Shown here: one piece after another, positions 16,242 through 24,605 of the stretch | How the letters are laid out: the number at the start of each line of letters is the position of its first letter | How positions within the stretch are numbered: position 1 is the first letter of the stretch | NCBI GenBank assembly: GCA_905200545.1 | Contig: CAJKKQ010000004.1 | Coordinates: 62,001 to 126,000, forward strand | Reading direction: 5' to 3' | DNA length: 64,000 nt | Source: an uncultured Oscillibacter sp. | Lineage (GTDB): Bacteria > Bacillota > Clostridia > Oscillospirales > Oscillospiraceae | The notes under the pieces: model-generated | What the model was told of the DNA's origin: nothing | The model's database searches: none | Seen by the model: the letters and a program-made list of their open reading frames with translations, nothing else | Position numbers and translations under genes: made by a program

Positions 16242-17312
16242 GTGACCAAAATTGACATTATCTCCGGATTTTTGGGAGCCGGAAAGACGACCCTCATCAA
16301 AAAGCTCCTCTCTCAGGCCTTCCAGGGGGAGAAGCTGGTGCTCATTGAAAATGAGTTCGGCGAGATCAGCATTGACGGCGGCTTTTTGAAGGAGTCCGGC
16401 GTCCAGATCTCCGAGATGAGCTCCGGATGCATCTGCTGCTCCCTGGTGGGTGACTTCGGCAAGGCCCTGCGGGAGGTGCAGTCCCAGTTCCATCCCGACC
16501 GCATCCTTATCGAGCCCTCCGGCGTGGGCAAGCTCTCCGACGTCATCGTGGCGGTGCAGAACACCATCGCCGATGAGCCCGAGATGACCCTCAACAGCTT
16601 TACCACCGTGGCCGACGCCACCAAGGTGAAGGTGTACATGAAGAACTTCGGCGAGTTCTACAACAACCAGATCGAATCCGCCGGGGCCATCGTCCTCTCC
16701 CGTACCCAGAAGGTCTCCCAGGAGAAGCTGGAGGCCGCCGTGGCCATGCTGCGGGAGAAGAACCCTGACGCCGCCATCCTCACCACCCCCTGGGACGACC
16801 TGGACGGCAAGGTGATCCTCTCCGCCATGGAGAAGGTTTCCCTGGCAGACGAACTCCTGGCCAAGATGCGCGCCGAGCACGAGGCGGAAGAGGCCGAGCA
16901 CGAACACGAGCACCATCACGACCATGAGCATGAACATGAACATCATCATGAACATGAGCATGACCACGAGCATCATCACGATCACGACCACGAATGCGAC
17001 GATCCTCATTGCTCCTGCCACCACCATCACCACCACGCCGACGAGGTCTTCACCTCCTGGGGCAAGGAGACCCCCAAGACCTTCCAGCGTGCCGACATTG
17101 ACCGCATCCTGACGGCCCTGGACTCCGGCGAGTACGGCAAAATCCTCCGGGCCAAGGGCATCGTGGGCGGTGCCGACGGCGCGTGGATCGAGTTCGACTA
17201 CGTGCCGGAGGAGCACGACGTCCGGACGGGTCATCCCGACTACACGGGCCGGCTGTGCGTCATCGGCGCGGAGCTCAAAGAGGACAAGCTGGCGGAGCTG
17301 TTCGGCCTGTAA
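16242..17312 (+). CDS. CobW/G3E-family GTPase (putative metal chaperone) with a very His-rich loop
   Basis: The protein has 356 residues with a GTG start preceded by AAAGGA. The N-terminal GTPase domain carries Walker A GFLGAGKT (9-16), ENEFGEISIDG, and the family metal site GCICC (Cys63, Cys65, Cys66). Residues about 213-266 hold a dense His/Glu/Asp tract, ending in PHCSCHHHHHH, of the kind found in Ni, Zn or Co insertion GTPases (HypB, UreG, ZNG1-like). The C-terminal CobW_C domain follows. It is the first gene of a two-gene unit with a second, divergent G3E protein. Which metal and client is unknown. No metalloenzyme gene sits alongside. Confidence 0.9.
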   Translation: MTKIDIISGFLGAGKTTLIKKLLSQAFQGEKLVLIENEFGEISIDGGFLKESGVQISEMSSGCICCSLVGDFGKALREVQSQFHPDRILIEPSGVGKLSDVIVAVQNTIADEPEMTLNSFTTVADATKVKVYMKNFGEFYNNQIESAGAIVLSRTQKVSQEKLEAAVAMLREKNPDAAILTTPWDDLDGKVILSAMEKVSLADELLAKMRAEHEAEEAEHEHEHHHDHEHEHEHHHEHEHDHEHHHDHDHECDDPHCSCHHHHHHADEVFTSWGKETPKTFQRADIDRILTALDSGEYGKILRAKGIVGGADGAWIEFDYVPEEHDVRTGHPDYTGRLCVIGAELKEDKLAELFGL

Positions 17313-17351
17313 GGACCAAACGGACGCCGGTGGAAAGGTGTTAAGCATTAC

Positions 17352-18281
17352 ATGGATATTCCTGTTTATCTGGTGGCCGGCTTTCTGGACGCCGGCAAGA
17401 CCAATTTCATCAACGGCATCCTGGAGGACGGCTTCGCCCGCCAGGACCGGACGCTGCTGATCTGCTGCGAGGAGGGCGAGGAGGAGTACAACCCCCGGGC
17501 TCTGGACAACGTCACAGTGGTGACGGTGGAAAACGAGGAGGATCTCAAGTGCTCCCAGCTGAAGGCTTGGGAGAAGGAGTACCGCCCCAAGCAGGTGCTC
17601 ATCGAGTACAACGGCATGTGGCAGATGGAACGGCTGTACCGGGAGGTGCTGCCCGCCAACTGGGTGCTCTACCAGATCATGACCTTTGTGGAAGCCTCCA
17701 CCTTTGAGATGTACGCCAAGAACATGGGCCAGATCATGATGGAGAAGATCACCAACGCCGACATGCTGGTGTTCAACCGCTGCACGGAGGAGCTCAAGGC
17801 CTCCCTGCGCAGCCGGAACCTGCGGATGGTGAACCGCCGGGCGGACATCTACCTGGAGGACAATGACGGCAACTCCGAGGACTACCTCACCGGGGACGAG
17901 TGCCCCTTCGACCTCACCCAGGAGGTCATCGACGTACCCGACGATGACTACGGCGTGTGGTATGTGGACGTCATGGACCATCCGGAGCGCTATGACGGCA
18001 AGCTGGTGCACATGAAGCTCATCATGTGCCACTCCAAGAAGTACCCGGGCATCCACTGCCCCGGCCGCTTCGCCATGGTGTGCTGCGAAAACGATATCAC
18101 CTTCTACGGCCTCATCGCCCGGGGCGACGGTCTGGACCAGTACAACAACCGGGACTGGATCGAAGTCACCGCCCGCATGGGGGTGGAGGAGCACAAGGCC
18201 TACAAGGGCAAGGGGCCAGTGATGAACGTGCTGTCCATCGCCCCCTGCGAAAAGCCCGCCCAGGAAGTCGTGACCTTCTGA
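17352..18281 (+). CDS. Divergent G3E-family GTPase fused to a YcgQ/TIGR03943-like C-terminal domain
   Basis: The protein has 309 residues. The N-terminal half is a G3E GTPase with Walker A AGFLDAGKTNF, but the GCxCC metal motif of its neighbour is absent; only LICCEEGEEEYNP remains. The C-terminal 100 residues contain YDGKLVHMKL, HCPGRFAMVCCENDITFYGL and NRDWIEVTARM. That order matches the C-terminal domain of YcgQ/TIGR03943 proteins, which in B. subtilis are Zur-controlled and accompany the YcgR permease. No permease gene is adjacent. It lies 39 bases after the His-rich GTPase and shares its promoter and terminator. A zinc-related role is inference. Confidence 0.8.
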   Translation: MDIPVYLVAGFLDAGKTNFINGILEDGFARQDRTLLICCEEGEEEYNPRALDNVTVVTVENEEDLKCSQLKAWEKEYRPKQVLIEYNGMWQMERLYREVLPANWVLYQIMTFVEASTFEMYAKNMGQIMMEKITNADMLVFNRCTEELKASLRSRNLRMVNRRADIYLEDNDGNSEDYLTGDECPFDLTQEVIDVPDDDYGVWYVDVMDHPERYDGKLVHMKLIMCHSKKYPGIHCPGRFAMVCCENDITFYGLIARGDGLDQYNNRDWIEVTARMGVEEHKAYKGKGPVMNVLSIAPCEKPAQEVVTF

Positions 18282-18311
18282 GAAAGGCAATACAAATTGT
18301 AGAATCGGGTC

Positions 18312-18350
18312 AAAAAATGCCTCTCTGTACCGGTACAGAGAGGCATTTTT
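18312..18350. terminator. Strong symmetric intrinsic terminator
   Basis: A near-perfect palindrome of about 38 bases centred at 18331 has A5 on the left and T5 on the right. It terminates the G3E operon. Confidence 0.85.
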
Positions 18351-18384
18351 CCGCCGTCCGCGCCGACAGTCTACGCAGCGGCGG

Positions 18385-18413
18385 TTGTGCCGGAGGCAAA
18401 AATCCGCTATCTT
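18385..18413 (+). promoter_or_regulatory. Possible promoter of the XRE-desulfoferrodoxin-like gene
   Basis: TTGTGC (18385-18390) and TATCTT (18408-18413) are separated by 17 bases, close to the GAGGTGA site at 18421. Confidence 0.45.
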
Positions 18414-18431
18414 TTGGAGAGAGGTGAGCAC

Positions 18432-19016
18432 ATGGACTATCAAAAAATCGGGACGCTGATCCGCCGCCTGCGGCAGGAGCGGCACCTGACCCAGCGGCAG
18501 CTGGCAGATGCACTGTCCCTCAGTCCCAAAACCGTCAGCAAGTGGGAGCGGGGAGCGGGCTGCCCGGACGTGAGCTTGCTGGAAGCCCTCTCCGGGGCCC
18601 TGCAGGTCAACATTCCCGCCCTGCTCTCCGGCGACCTGGCGGAAAACCAGCTCACAGGAGGAAGCATGAAACAAACGCGATTTTTCGTCTGCCCTGTCTG
18701 CGGGAATCTGTCCTTTTGCACCGGCGGCGCCGCCGTCTCCTGCTGCGGCCGGCCCCTGGAGCCCCTGACGCCCCAAAAGGCGGCACCGGAGGAGGCTCTG
18801 CGGGTGACGGAGAGCGACGGGGACTGGTACGTGGAGAGCAGCCACCCTGCCAGCAAGGATAACTACATCTCCTTTGTGGCCCTGGTGACGGGAGAGACCC
18901 TCCTGGTGCTACGGCAGTACCCGGAATGGGACCTCCACGTGCGGATCCCCGGCCGTCCCCACGGAAAGCTGGTATGGTACTCCACCACCCGGGGTCTTTT
19001 CTACCAGCTGGTGTAA
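18432..19016 (+). CDS. XRE regulator fused to a desulforedoxin/desulfoferrodoxin-like module
   Basis: The protein has 194 residues and starts at ATG 18432 behind GAGGTGA. Residues 5-60 are a Cro/CI HTH (TQRQLADALSLSPKTVSKWE). Residues about 82-105 hold a desulforedoxin-like zinc or iron knuckle, CPVCGN followed by CCGRPLEPL. Residues about 125-194 resemble the neelaredoxin fold of superoxide reductase: SHPASKDNYISFVALV parallels the family HPMTxxHYI block. The second His is Asn here, and the C-terminal Cys/His ligands are missing, so the catalytic iron site is probably lost. It may therefore sense metal or redox state rather than reduce superoxide. That is inference. It is monocistronic. Confidence 0.8.
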   Translation: MDYQKIGTLIRRLRQERHLTQRQLADALSLSPKTVSKWERGAGCPDVSLLEALSGALQVNIPALLSGDLAENQLTGGSMKQTRFFVCPVCGNLSFCTGGAAVSCCGRPLEPLTPQKAAPEEALRVTESDGDWYVESSHPASKDNYISFVALVTGETLLVLRQYPEWDLHVRIPGRPHGKLVWYSTTRGLFYQLV

Positions 19017-19018
19017 CG

Positions 19019-19053
19019 AAACACCCCCTCCGCCGATACGGAGGGGGTGTTTT
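19019..19053. terminator. Bidirectional intrinsic terminator
   Basis: A 14-bp stem (19019-19032 with 19039-19052) with a 6-base loop lies between two convergent XRE genes. T or A tracts lie on both sides. Confidence 0.8.
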
Positions 19054-19055
19054 GT

Positions 19056-19919
19056 TCAGCGTACGGATGTGACGCCTCCCGTCCCAATGGTGCCCTCCAC
19101 CGGCCAGTCCAGGGGCTCCCCGGTTTCATCCAGCAGCTTCAGATGGTGGGACGCAATGTCGGCAGTGTCCGGCAGGAGGAACACGTCCAGCACCTGCCCG
19201 TCCCGGATGGGACAGGTGTAGGTGATGCCGCTGTTTTGGAAGGTATAAAAGGCCGCCTCCTCCGGCAGTTCCCCGCCGCAGAGGATGATGACCGCCTCCC
19301 GGGGATTGCCGAAATTCCAGCTGCCCAACTCCCCGGCAGTCAGGGAGGGTTTTCCTCCACCGGCGTGCCAGCGGTCCGAAAACACGCTGTCCCGGTCGTA
19401 GACGCACATACACCAGTTTCCCTGCCCGTCGGTGCACAGGGCCGCCAGGTAGTCCCCCCGCCGCTCCGTCTCCACGATCTGCACAGCCCCGCCGGAGTTC
19501 CACGTCCCCAGATACTGCTCCGCCTTTTCGGCAAGAGCGGCCAGGTCCGTCTCCGGTACGCTGGTGAACCAGTGCACCGCCAGATAGGCTCCCGCCGCCA
19601 GGGCCAGGACCAGCACTGCCGCGCCGCACCCTTTGAGCGCCATCTTCCATCCTCTGCGCATACTCTCCACGATCTGTCCTCCCGCCGTTTTCGGCAATTC
19701 CTCCGCCGTCAGGCGCTGTCCGCTGAGCAGCTCGCTGACGGAGAGGCCCAGCACCTCTGCCAGAGGTTCCAGGGAATCGATGCCCGGCATGCCCCGGCCG
19801 GTCTCCCATTTGCTGACGGCCTTGTCCGTCACATGGATCCGCTCCGCCAGTTCCCCCTGGCTGAGTCCCTGTTCCTTGCGGCGCCGGGCGATCAGTTCCC
19901 CGGTTTTCTTCGCGTCCAT
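19056..19919 (-). CDS. Membrane-anchored XRE-family regulator
   Basis: The protein has 287 residues and starts at ATG 19919 with AAAGGAGA upstream. Residues 5-60 are a helix-turn-helix (LSQGELAERIHVTDKAVSKW). A linker leads to one membrane helix at about 92-112, and an extracytoplasmic domain of about 170 residues follows, with cysteines and acidic patches but no enzyme motif recognised. The layout is that of one-component regulators that signal across the membrane. It is convergent with the XRE-desulfoferrodoxin-like gene. A perfect 15-base palindrome lies upstream at 19980-19994 and may be its operator. Confidence 0.8.
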   Translation of the reverse strand: MDAKKTGELIARRRKEQGLSQGELAERIHVTDKAVSKWETGRGMPGIDSLEPLAEVLGLSVSELLSGQRLTAEELPKTAGGQIVESMRRGWKMALKGCGAAVLVLALAAGAYLAVHWFTSVPETDLAALAEKAEQYLGTWNSGGAVQIVETERRGDYLAALCTDGQGNWCMCVYDRDSVFSDRWHAGGGKPSLTAGELGSWNFGNPREAVIILCGGELPEEAAFYTFQNSGITYTCPIRDGQVLDVFLLPDTADIASHHLKLLDETGEPLDWPVEGTIGTGGVTSVR

Positions 19920-19979
19920 GTCAGTCTCCTTTGCTCCGTTGATTCGCTTCATTCTACCACAGATGCCTCTGCAGCGCAC

Positions 19980-19994
19980 CCTACGGGCCGTAGG
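19980..19994. promoter_or_regulatory. Perfect palindrome, candidate operator
   Basis: CCTACGGGCCGTAGG is a 7-1-7 perfect inverted repeat about 60 bases upstream of the membrane-anchored XRE gene. A possible -10 (TAGAAT, minus strand) lies between palindrome and gene. Confidence 0.4.
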
Positions 19995-20009
19995 ATCCCC
20001 GTTTTTTCG

Positions 20010-20049
20010 ATACGGAGGGTATTTTTTTACTAAAAAATACCCTCCGTAT
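20010..20049. other. Long hairpin in the divergent region
   Basis: A perfect 18-bp stem (20010-20027 with 20032-20049) has a 4-base loop. Each arm carries a run of T or A, so it can read as a terminator on either strand. It stands upstream of both flanking genes, where a terminator is not expected. It may insulate them. Confidence 0.55.
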
Positions 20050-20069
20050 TGCTTTTTTCTTCCGCCGCC

Positions 20070-20097
20070 TTGCTTTTCCGGGCAGAATCACTATAAT
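20070..20097 (+). promoter_or_regulatory. Sigma-A-like promoter of the LtaS-like gene
   Basis: TTGCTT (20070-20075) and TATAAT (20092-20097) are separated by 16 bases. The leader is about 35 bases. Confidence 0.55.
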
Positions 20098-20136
20098 GAT
20101 ACTATTCATGTTCAATTTACGAAAGGATCTGTGGAT

Positions 20137-22062
20137 TTGAAGATTCGAGACCGTTTTCCCAAAGTCCGGCTGCCCTGGTGGGGCTCCTTGCTGGCGGCGG
20201 TGCTGCTGGCGGGCGGCATTACCCTGCTGGCCCTGTGGTGCCAGCCCAACGCCCTGCGCAGCGTCCTGGCGGTATTCCGGGGCCAGCCTCTGCTGATCAT
20301 CCTCAACGCCCTGCCCATCGGCCTTTTGCTGCTGGCCGCGTCCTTCCTGCTACGCAATGTCTTTTACGGCGCGGCGGTGGTAAACTTCGCCGTATGTGCC
20401 CTCTCCATTGCCAACCGCATCAAAATAGAGGTGCGGGATGAGCCGGTGTTCCCCCGGGACTTTGCCCTGCTGAAAGAAGTGGGCAGCGCCATGGGCACCT
20501 ACGACATCAACTACCCCTGGGGAGCCATCGCCCTGGTGGTGCTGGGATCCCTGGTGCTGGCGGCACTGGGCCTAGTCATCGGCGGCAAGCCCTTCCCCGT
20601 CGCCCGGCTGCGGGGTTGGCTGGGTCGGATCCTGGGGGCCGCTGCCAGCATGGCGGTCCTGGTAGGACTCATTTTGACAGTGTACGCCTCCGACGGCCTC
20701 TACAATTCTTTCCGGGTGTCCAACGCCTACTATATTCCCTCTGTCTTCAACGAGTTGGGCTTCCCCTACTGCTTCTGCCATCAGTTCACCACCTACCCCA
20801 TCGACAAGCCTGAGGGCTTTGACAAGGGGGAGGCGGCCTCCTGGGAGACCGGAGAGGTCACCGGCCTGGGCCAGGAGGTCAACGTCATCATGGTGATGAA
20901 CGAGGCCTTCTCCGACATCACCGACGATGACGCCTTTGCCTACACAGCGGAGGACGATCCCCTGCCCAACCTCCACGCCCTGCGCGCCGACCCCCATGCC
21001 ATTACCGGACACGTGGTGGTGCCTGGCTTCGCAGGCGGCACTGCCAACACGGAGTTCGACGTCCTCACCGGTATGCAGACCAACGCCCTCTCCGCCACCA
21101 CCACCTCCTCCTTCCGGGTGGTGAACCGGAATCTGGACAGCCTGTTCCGGGTCTTTGACGCCGACGGCTATCAGACCTCCTTCTTCCACCCCGGAGACGA
21201 CTGGTTCTACAACCGGGAGAATGTCTACCGCTGGTTCGGCGCGGAGACCACCCGCTTCGTGGATGAGATGGAGGATGTGGCGTACAAGGGCCGCTGGGTC
21301 ACCGACGACTACATGGCGGGCCTCATTGAGGCGGAATTTGAATCGGCGGTGGAGGATGGGGAACCCCTCTTCCACTACACCACCACCATCCAGAACCACA
21401 TGTCCTACACGCTGGACAAGTATGGAGAGGACTACCCCTATCCCGATGTGCCCCTGAATGTCTCCGTCTCAGAGGAAGTGGAGACGCTGCTGAAGGTCTA
21501 TATCGAGGGTGCCCGGGACGCCGACGCCATGCTGGGGGATCTGGTGGACTATTTCTCCCAGAGCGGCGAGCCCGTGGTGCTGGTATTCTTCGGAGACCAC
21601 CTGCCCTATCTTGGGGACAATCAACTGGCCTACGCGGAGTTGGGAATGGATGTGGCGGTGGCGGAGGAGGACCGGGAAGATCCCCTGTGCTCCTACGAGA
21701 CTCCCTATGTCATCTGGGCCAATGACGCCGCCGCTCAGGCTTTGGACTGGGAGGATGCCGTGGCGTCCCTGGATCTTCCGGAAAACGGCCGTCTCTCCGC
21801 CGCCTTCCTGGGTTCCACCGTGCTGGAACTCACCGGGCGGGCCGGCGAGAGCCCCTGGTTCGACTTTCTCAACCAGCTCCGCCGGGAAGTTCCCGTGGTG
21901 CAGAAAAAGACCTATATGATCCCGGACGGCACCTATATCAAGGAGCGGGATCTCTTGGACTGGGCCCCGGCGGAGGGGGCCGACGGCACCAAGATCAGCG
22001 AAGACGTCCTCAAGTGGCGTCAGTGGAGCTACTATAAGCTCCGCTACAAGGACATCGGATAA
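20137..22062 (+). CDS. LTA synthase-like membrane phosphoglycerol transferase / sulfatase-fold protein
   Basis: The protein has 641 residues. The N-terminal 200 residues contain about five hydrophobic helices. The extracytoplasmic domain has the alkaline-phosphatase/sulfatase fold of LtaS: VNVIMVMNEAFSD (metal Glu), FAGGTANTEFDVLTGM (nucleophile Thr region), and FFGDHLPYLG (metal Asp/His). LtaS-type enzymes add glycerol phosphate units to lipid-anchored or wall glycopolymers. The start is most likely TTG 20137, because GAAAGGA lies 9 bases before it; GTG 20131 is only 3 bases from that site. It has its own promoter and terminator. The substrate polymer is unknown. Confidence 0.85.
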   Translation: MKIRDRFPKVRLPWWGSLLAAVLLAGGITLLALWCQPNALRSVLAVFRGQPLLIILNALPIGLLLLAASFLLRNVFYGAAVVNFAVCALSIANRIKIEVRDEPVFPRDFALLKEVGSAMGTYDINYPWGAIALVVLGSLVLAALGLVIGGKPFPVARLRGWLGRILGAAASMAVLVGLILTVYASDGLYNSFRVSNAYYIPSVFNELGFPYCFCHQFTTYPIDKPEGFDKGEAASWETGEVTGLGQEVNVIMVMNEAFSDITDDDAFAYTAEDDPLPNLHALRADPHAITGHVVVPGFAGGTANTEFDVLTGMQTNALSATTTSSFRVVNRNLDSLFRVFDADGYQTSFFHPGDDWFYNRENVYRWFGAETTRFVDEMEDVAYKGRWVTDDYMAGLIEAEFESAVEDGEPLFHYTTTIQNHMSYTLDKYGEDYPYPDVPLNVSVSEEVETLLKVYIEGARDADAMLGDLVDYFSQSGEPVVLVFFGDHLPYLGDNQLAYAELGMDVAVAEEDREDPLCSYETPYVIWANDAAAQALDWEDAVASLDLPENGRLSAAFLGSTVLELTGRAGESPWFDFLNQLRREVPVVQKKTYMIPDGTYIKERDLLDWAPAEGADGTKISEDVLKWRQWSYYKLRYKDIG

Positions 22063-22065
22063 ACA

Positions 22066-22106
22066 AAAAAGCCCCGGCATATCTGTGGTATGCCGGGGCT
22101 TTTGTT
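22066..22106. terminator. Bidirectional intrinsic terminator
   Basis: A 12-bp stem (22070-22081 with 22089-22100) lies between convergent genes, with A6 before and T4 after it. Confidence 0.85.
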
Positions 22107-23948
22107 TTACTCCTGGGAGGGTTTTGCTTCCTCTGTGTGGAACTTCCGGTACACCGCCTCCGCGGCAGAGCGGGGGATCACCGCAGACAGTGCCTCCACA
22201 TCCGCTTCCCGGATGGCCTTGATGGTGCCGAAGGCCCGTTTGAGCTCCTCCCGCCGCTTGGGGCCTACGCCGGGGATCTCGTCCAGGGCCGAGCGCAGGG
22301 TGCTCTTGCCGTGGCGCTGGTGGTGATAGGTGATGGCAAATCGGTGGGTCTCCTCCTGGATCTGGCCGATGAGGGAGAATACCGCCTGGTTGCCGGAAAT
22401 GCCGATCTCCCTGCCCTCCGGCGTCACCAGGGCCCGGGTGCGGTGGCGGTCGTCCTTCACCATGCCGAAAATGGGAACATCCACCCCGAAGCGGTCCGCC
22501 ACCTGCTGAGCGGTCTTGGCGTGGGTCTCACCGCCGTCGATGAGAAAGATGTCCGGCAGGGGCAAAAACTTCTCGTCTCCGTCGGCGGCCCGCTGGAGCC
22601 GCCGGGTCAGCACCTCAGCCATGGAGGCGTAGTCGTCGGGGTGGCCATCCAGGCCCTTGATCTGGAAGCGGCGGTAGGCGGATTTCAACGGCCGGGTGCC
22701 GCTGTAGACCACCATGGAGGCCACGATGTCGCTCTTGCCGGTGTTGGAGATATCGAAAGACTCCATCCGGCCCGGGGGAGACGGAAGATCCAGCATCTTC
22801 TGCAAAAGTTCCAGGGTGTGGGCCACCCGCTCGGCGTCGGTGGTGGCCCGCTCCGCCTCCTGGGCGGCGTTGCGCCGGGCCATGGCCAAAAGCTCCGCCT
22901 TCTCCCCCCGCTGGGGCACGTGGACCCAGACCTTGTGGCCCGCCCGGCGGGTGAGCACCTCCGACAGTTCCTCGCAGTCCTCCGTGTCCAGAGGCAGCAG
23001 GATCTCATGGGGCAGGATGGACCGGGGCAGGTAGTACTGGGCCGTCAGGGCGGAGAGCATCTCCTCCTCCGGCTCCTCCACCGGGGCGGTAAACAGCTCC
23101 GTCTCCCGGCCTGTCAGCTGGCCCTTCTCCACATGGAGCACCGCGTAGCAGCACTTGCCGCTGCCCCGGTAAAGTCCCCAGATATCCGTGTCGGCACAGA
23201 GGCCCGCGATGACCGTCTGCTTTTTTCCTAGGGCGCTGATGGCGTTGATCCGGTCCCGCAGCAGGGCGGCCTGCTCAAATTTCAGCGCCTCCGCCTCTGC
23301 CTCCATCTCCGCCGTCATCTCCCGCAGCAGCTGCTTGGACTTGCCCTCCAGCAGCAGCACCGCCTGCTCGATGCGGCGGTTATACTCCTCCGCCGTCATC
23401 TCCGGGCGGCAGAAGCCGTCGCACCGGCCCATGTGGAAGTTGAGGCAGGGCCGCTCCGCGCCGATGTCCCGGGGGAACTGCCTGCGGCAGGTGGGCAGAC
23501 GCAGCGCCGCGCACACGGCGTCCAGGGCCTGCCGGGTTTCCTGGCGGCCGCCGAAGGGGCCGAAGTACCGGGCGCTGTCTGCCGCCATCTTGTTCACCAG
23601 GGAAAACCGGGGATACGTCTCCCGGGACAGGCGCACGAAGGGATAGCCCTTGTCGTCCTTCAACAGGATGTTGTACTTGGGACTGTGGCGCTTGATGAGG
23701 GAGTTTTCCAGCACCAGGGCCTCAAACTCACTGGAGACGAAAATGGTATCGAACCGGTCCACCTGGGAGACCATCTGGCGGGTCTTCACCGTGTGGGCGG
23801 CACTGTCCTGAAAATACTGGCTCACCCTGTTTTTCAGCTTTTTGGCCTTGCCCACGTAGATGACCTTGCCGGTCTTGTCCATCATGAGATAGACCCCCGG
23901 CGTCAGGGGCAGGTCATTGGCCTTTTCCCGCAGTTCCTCCCGCGTCAT
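22107..23948 (-). CDS. uvrC: Excinuclease ABC subunit C
   Basis: The protein has 613 residues. It makes both incisions in UvrABC nucleotide excision repair. The GIY-YIG nuclease domain is at residues 15-95 (TPGVYLMMDKTGKVIYVGKA), the Cys-containing middle segment RPCLNFHMGRCDGFCRPEM is near 168-186, and a UvrB-binding UVR motif follows around 205-240. The RNase H-like nuclease has FDISNTGKSDIVASMVVY and DIFLIDGG, and the C-terminus ends in a helix-hairpin-helix (LDEIPGVGPKRREELKRAFG). A GAGGAGG site lies 5 bases before the ATG. It lies downstream of the HPr gene in the same direction, separated by a terminator-like hairpin. Confidence 0.97.
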   Translation of the reverse strand: MTREELREKANDLPLTPGVYLMMDKTGKVIYVGKAKKLKNRVSQYFQDSAAHTVKTRQMVSQVDRFDTIFVSSEFEALVLENSLIKRHSPKYNILLKDDKGYPFVRLSRETYPRFSLVNKMAADSARYFGPFGGRQETRQALDAVCAALRLPTCRRQFPRDIGAERPCLNFHMGRCDGFCRPEMTAEEYNRRIEQAVLLLEGKSKQLLREMTAEMEAEAEALKFEQAALLRDRINAISALGKKQTVIAGLCADTDIWGLYRGSGKCCYAVLHVEKGQLTGRETELFTAPVEEPEEEMLSALTAQYYLPRSILPHEILLPLDTEDCEELSEVLTRRAGHKVWVHVPQRGEKAELLAMARRNAAQEAERATTDAERVAHTLELLQKMLDLPSPPGRMESFDISNTGKSDIVASMVVYSGTRPLKSAYRRFQIKGLDGHPDDYASMAEVLTRRLQRAADGDEKFLPLPDIFLIDGGETHAKTAQQVADRFGVDVPIFGMVKDDRHRTRALVTPEGREIGISGNQAVFSLIGQIQEETHRFAITYHHQRHGKSTLRSALDEIPGVGPKRREELKRAFGTIKAIREADVEALSAVIPRSAAEAVYRKFHTEEAKPSQE

Positions 23949-23992
23949 GGCGTGCCTCCTCTTCCGGCAGGCGCAGCGCGCCGCCTGTGGAA

Positions 23993-24022
23993 TGAAAAGC
24001 GGCCCTGCCGGAGCAGAGCCGC
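23993..24022 (-). terminator. Intrinsic terminator after the HPr gene
   Basis: A 10-bp stem with one G-U pair (arms 24013-24022 and 23999-24008) has a TCCG loop and is followed on the minus strand by TTTTC. Confidence 0.65.
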
Positions 24023-24044
24023 ACGGGGTCGGTATTCGGAGCGA

Positions 24045-24308
24045 TCACTCGCCGAAGTTGTCCTTCACCAGCTCCACCAGGGCGCTGATAGCCTCCTTCT
24101 CATCCGCGCCGTCGGCGATGAGGGTGATGGTGGTCCCCTTCACAATGCCCAGAGACAAAACGCCCAGCAGGCTCTTGGCGTTGACACGGCGGTCTTCCTT
24201 TTCCACCCAGATGCCGCTCTTGAACTCATTCGCCTTCTGGATAAAGAAAGTGGCGGGTCTTGCGTGCAGGCCCACTTCGTTGTTAACAGTAATCTCCTGT
24301 GTATACAT
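24045..24308 (-). CDS. ptsH: HPr-family phosphocarrier protein
   Basis: The protein has 87 residues, the standard HPr length. It has the phosphorylated histidine His15 in NEVGLHARPATF and the regulatory serine Ser46 in NAKSLLGVLSLGIVKG, so it can serve both PTS sugar uptake and HPr kinase-dependent catabolite control. Having His15 argues against a Crh-type protein. The start is ATG 24308: AAGGAG lies 9 bases upstream, and an in-frame ATG 21 bases earlier has no ribosome site. No enzyme I gene is next to it, a common arrangement in Clostridia. A near-consensus promoter lies 75 bases upstream. Confidence 0.93.
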   Translation of the reverse strand: MYTQEITVNNEVGLHARPATFFIQKANEFKSGIWVEKEDRRVNAKSLLGVLSLGIVKGTTITLIADGADEKEAISALVELVKDNFGE

Positions 24309-24604
24309 GATACAGCTCTCCTTTTCCATACCAAGTCGATTTTACAGCTTCGCATAGACAGCAAGTCATGATTCTGTTATCATCATAACCGCTTTTTTCT
24401 ATACAGTCAACGGCGTTTTTCACAAACATTTTTCAAAATTTTCCGGGCGGCGTCCTGCGGATTGGCATGATTGCACAAAAATGTGTCACTTATGAAGGCT
24501 TGCTTTGTCCCTTTTCCCCTTTCCGGCAGTACCATTTATAGGATGTACCCTTCAGTTTCCGCCTCTCGCCGTTAGTTTATGCACCGTGATGCCCACAAGT
24601 TCCC
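24309..24604. other. Intergenic region between the HPr and rubrerythrin genes
   Basis: Together with the adjacent rubrerythrin terminator this makes a gene-free stretch of about 345 bases. It holds the HPr promoter at 24382-24410. Between 24411 and 24600 I see no gene, no clear structured RNA and no repeat. Confidence 0.6.
24382..24410 (-). promoter_or_regulatory. Sigma-A promoter of the HPr gene
   Basis: On the minus strand TTGACT (24405-24410) and TATGAT (24382-24387) are separated by 17 bases. Confidence 0.7.
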
Positions 24605-24605
24605 A

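Noticed and set aside
16152..18845. A 897-codon minus-strand frame opposite the G3E GTPase genes
   Set aside because: Low-complexity Val/Met/His runs mirror the His-rich tract on the other strand. The plus-strand genes have Walker motifs and a CobW signature.
24411..24604. Small RNA or riboswitch upstream of the HPr gene
   Set aside because: The region lies upstream of the HPr promoter and shows no conserved fold that I can recognise.
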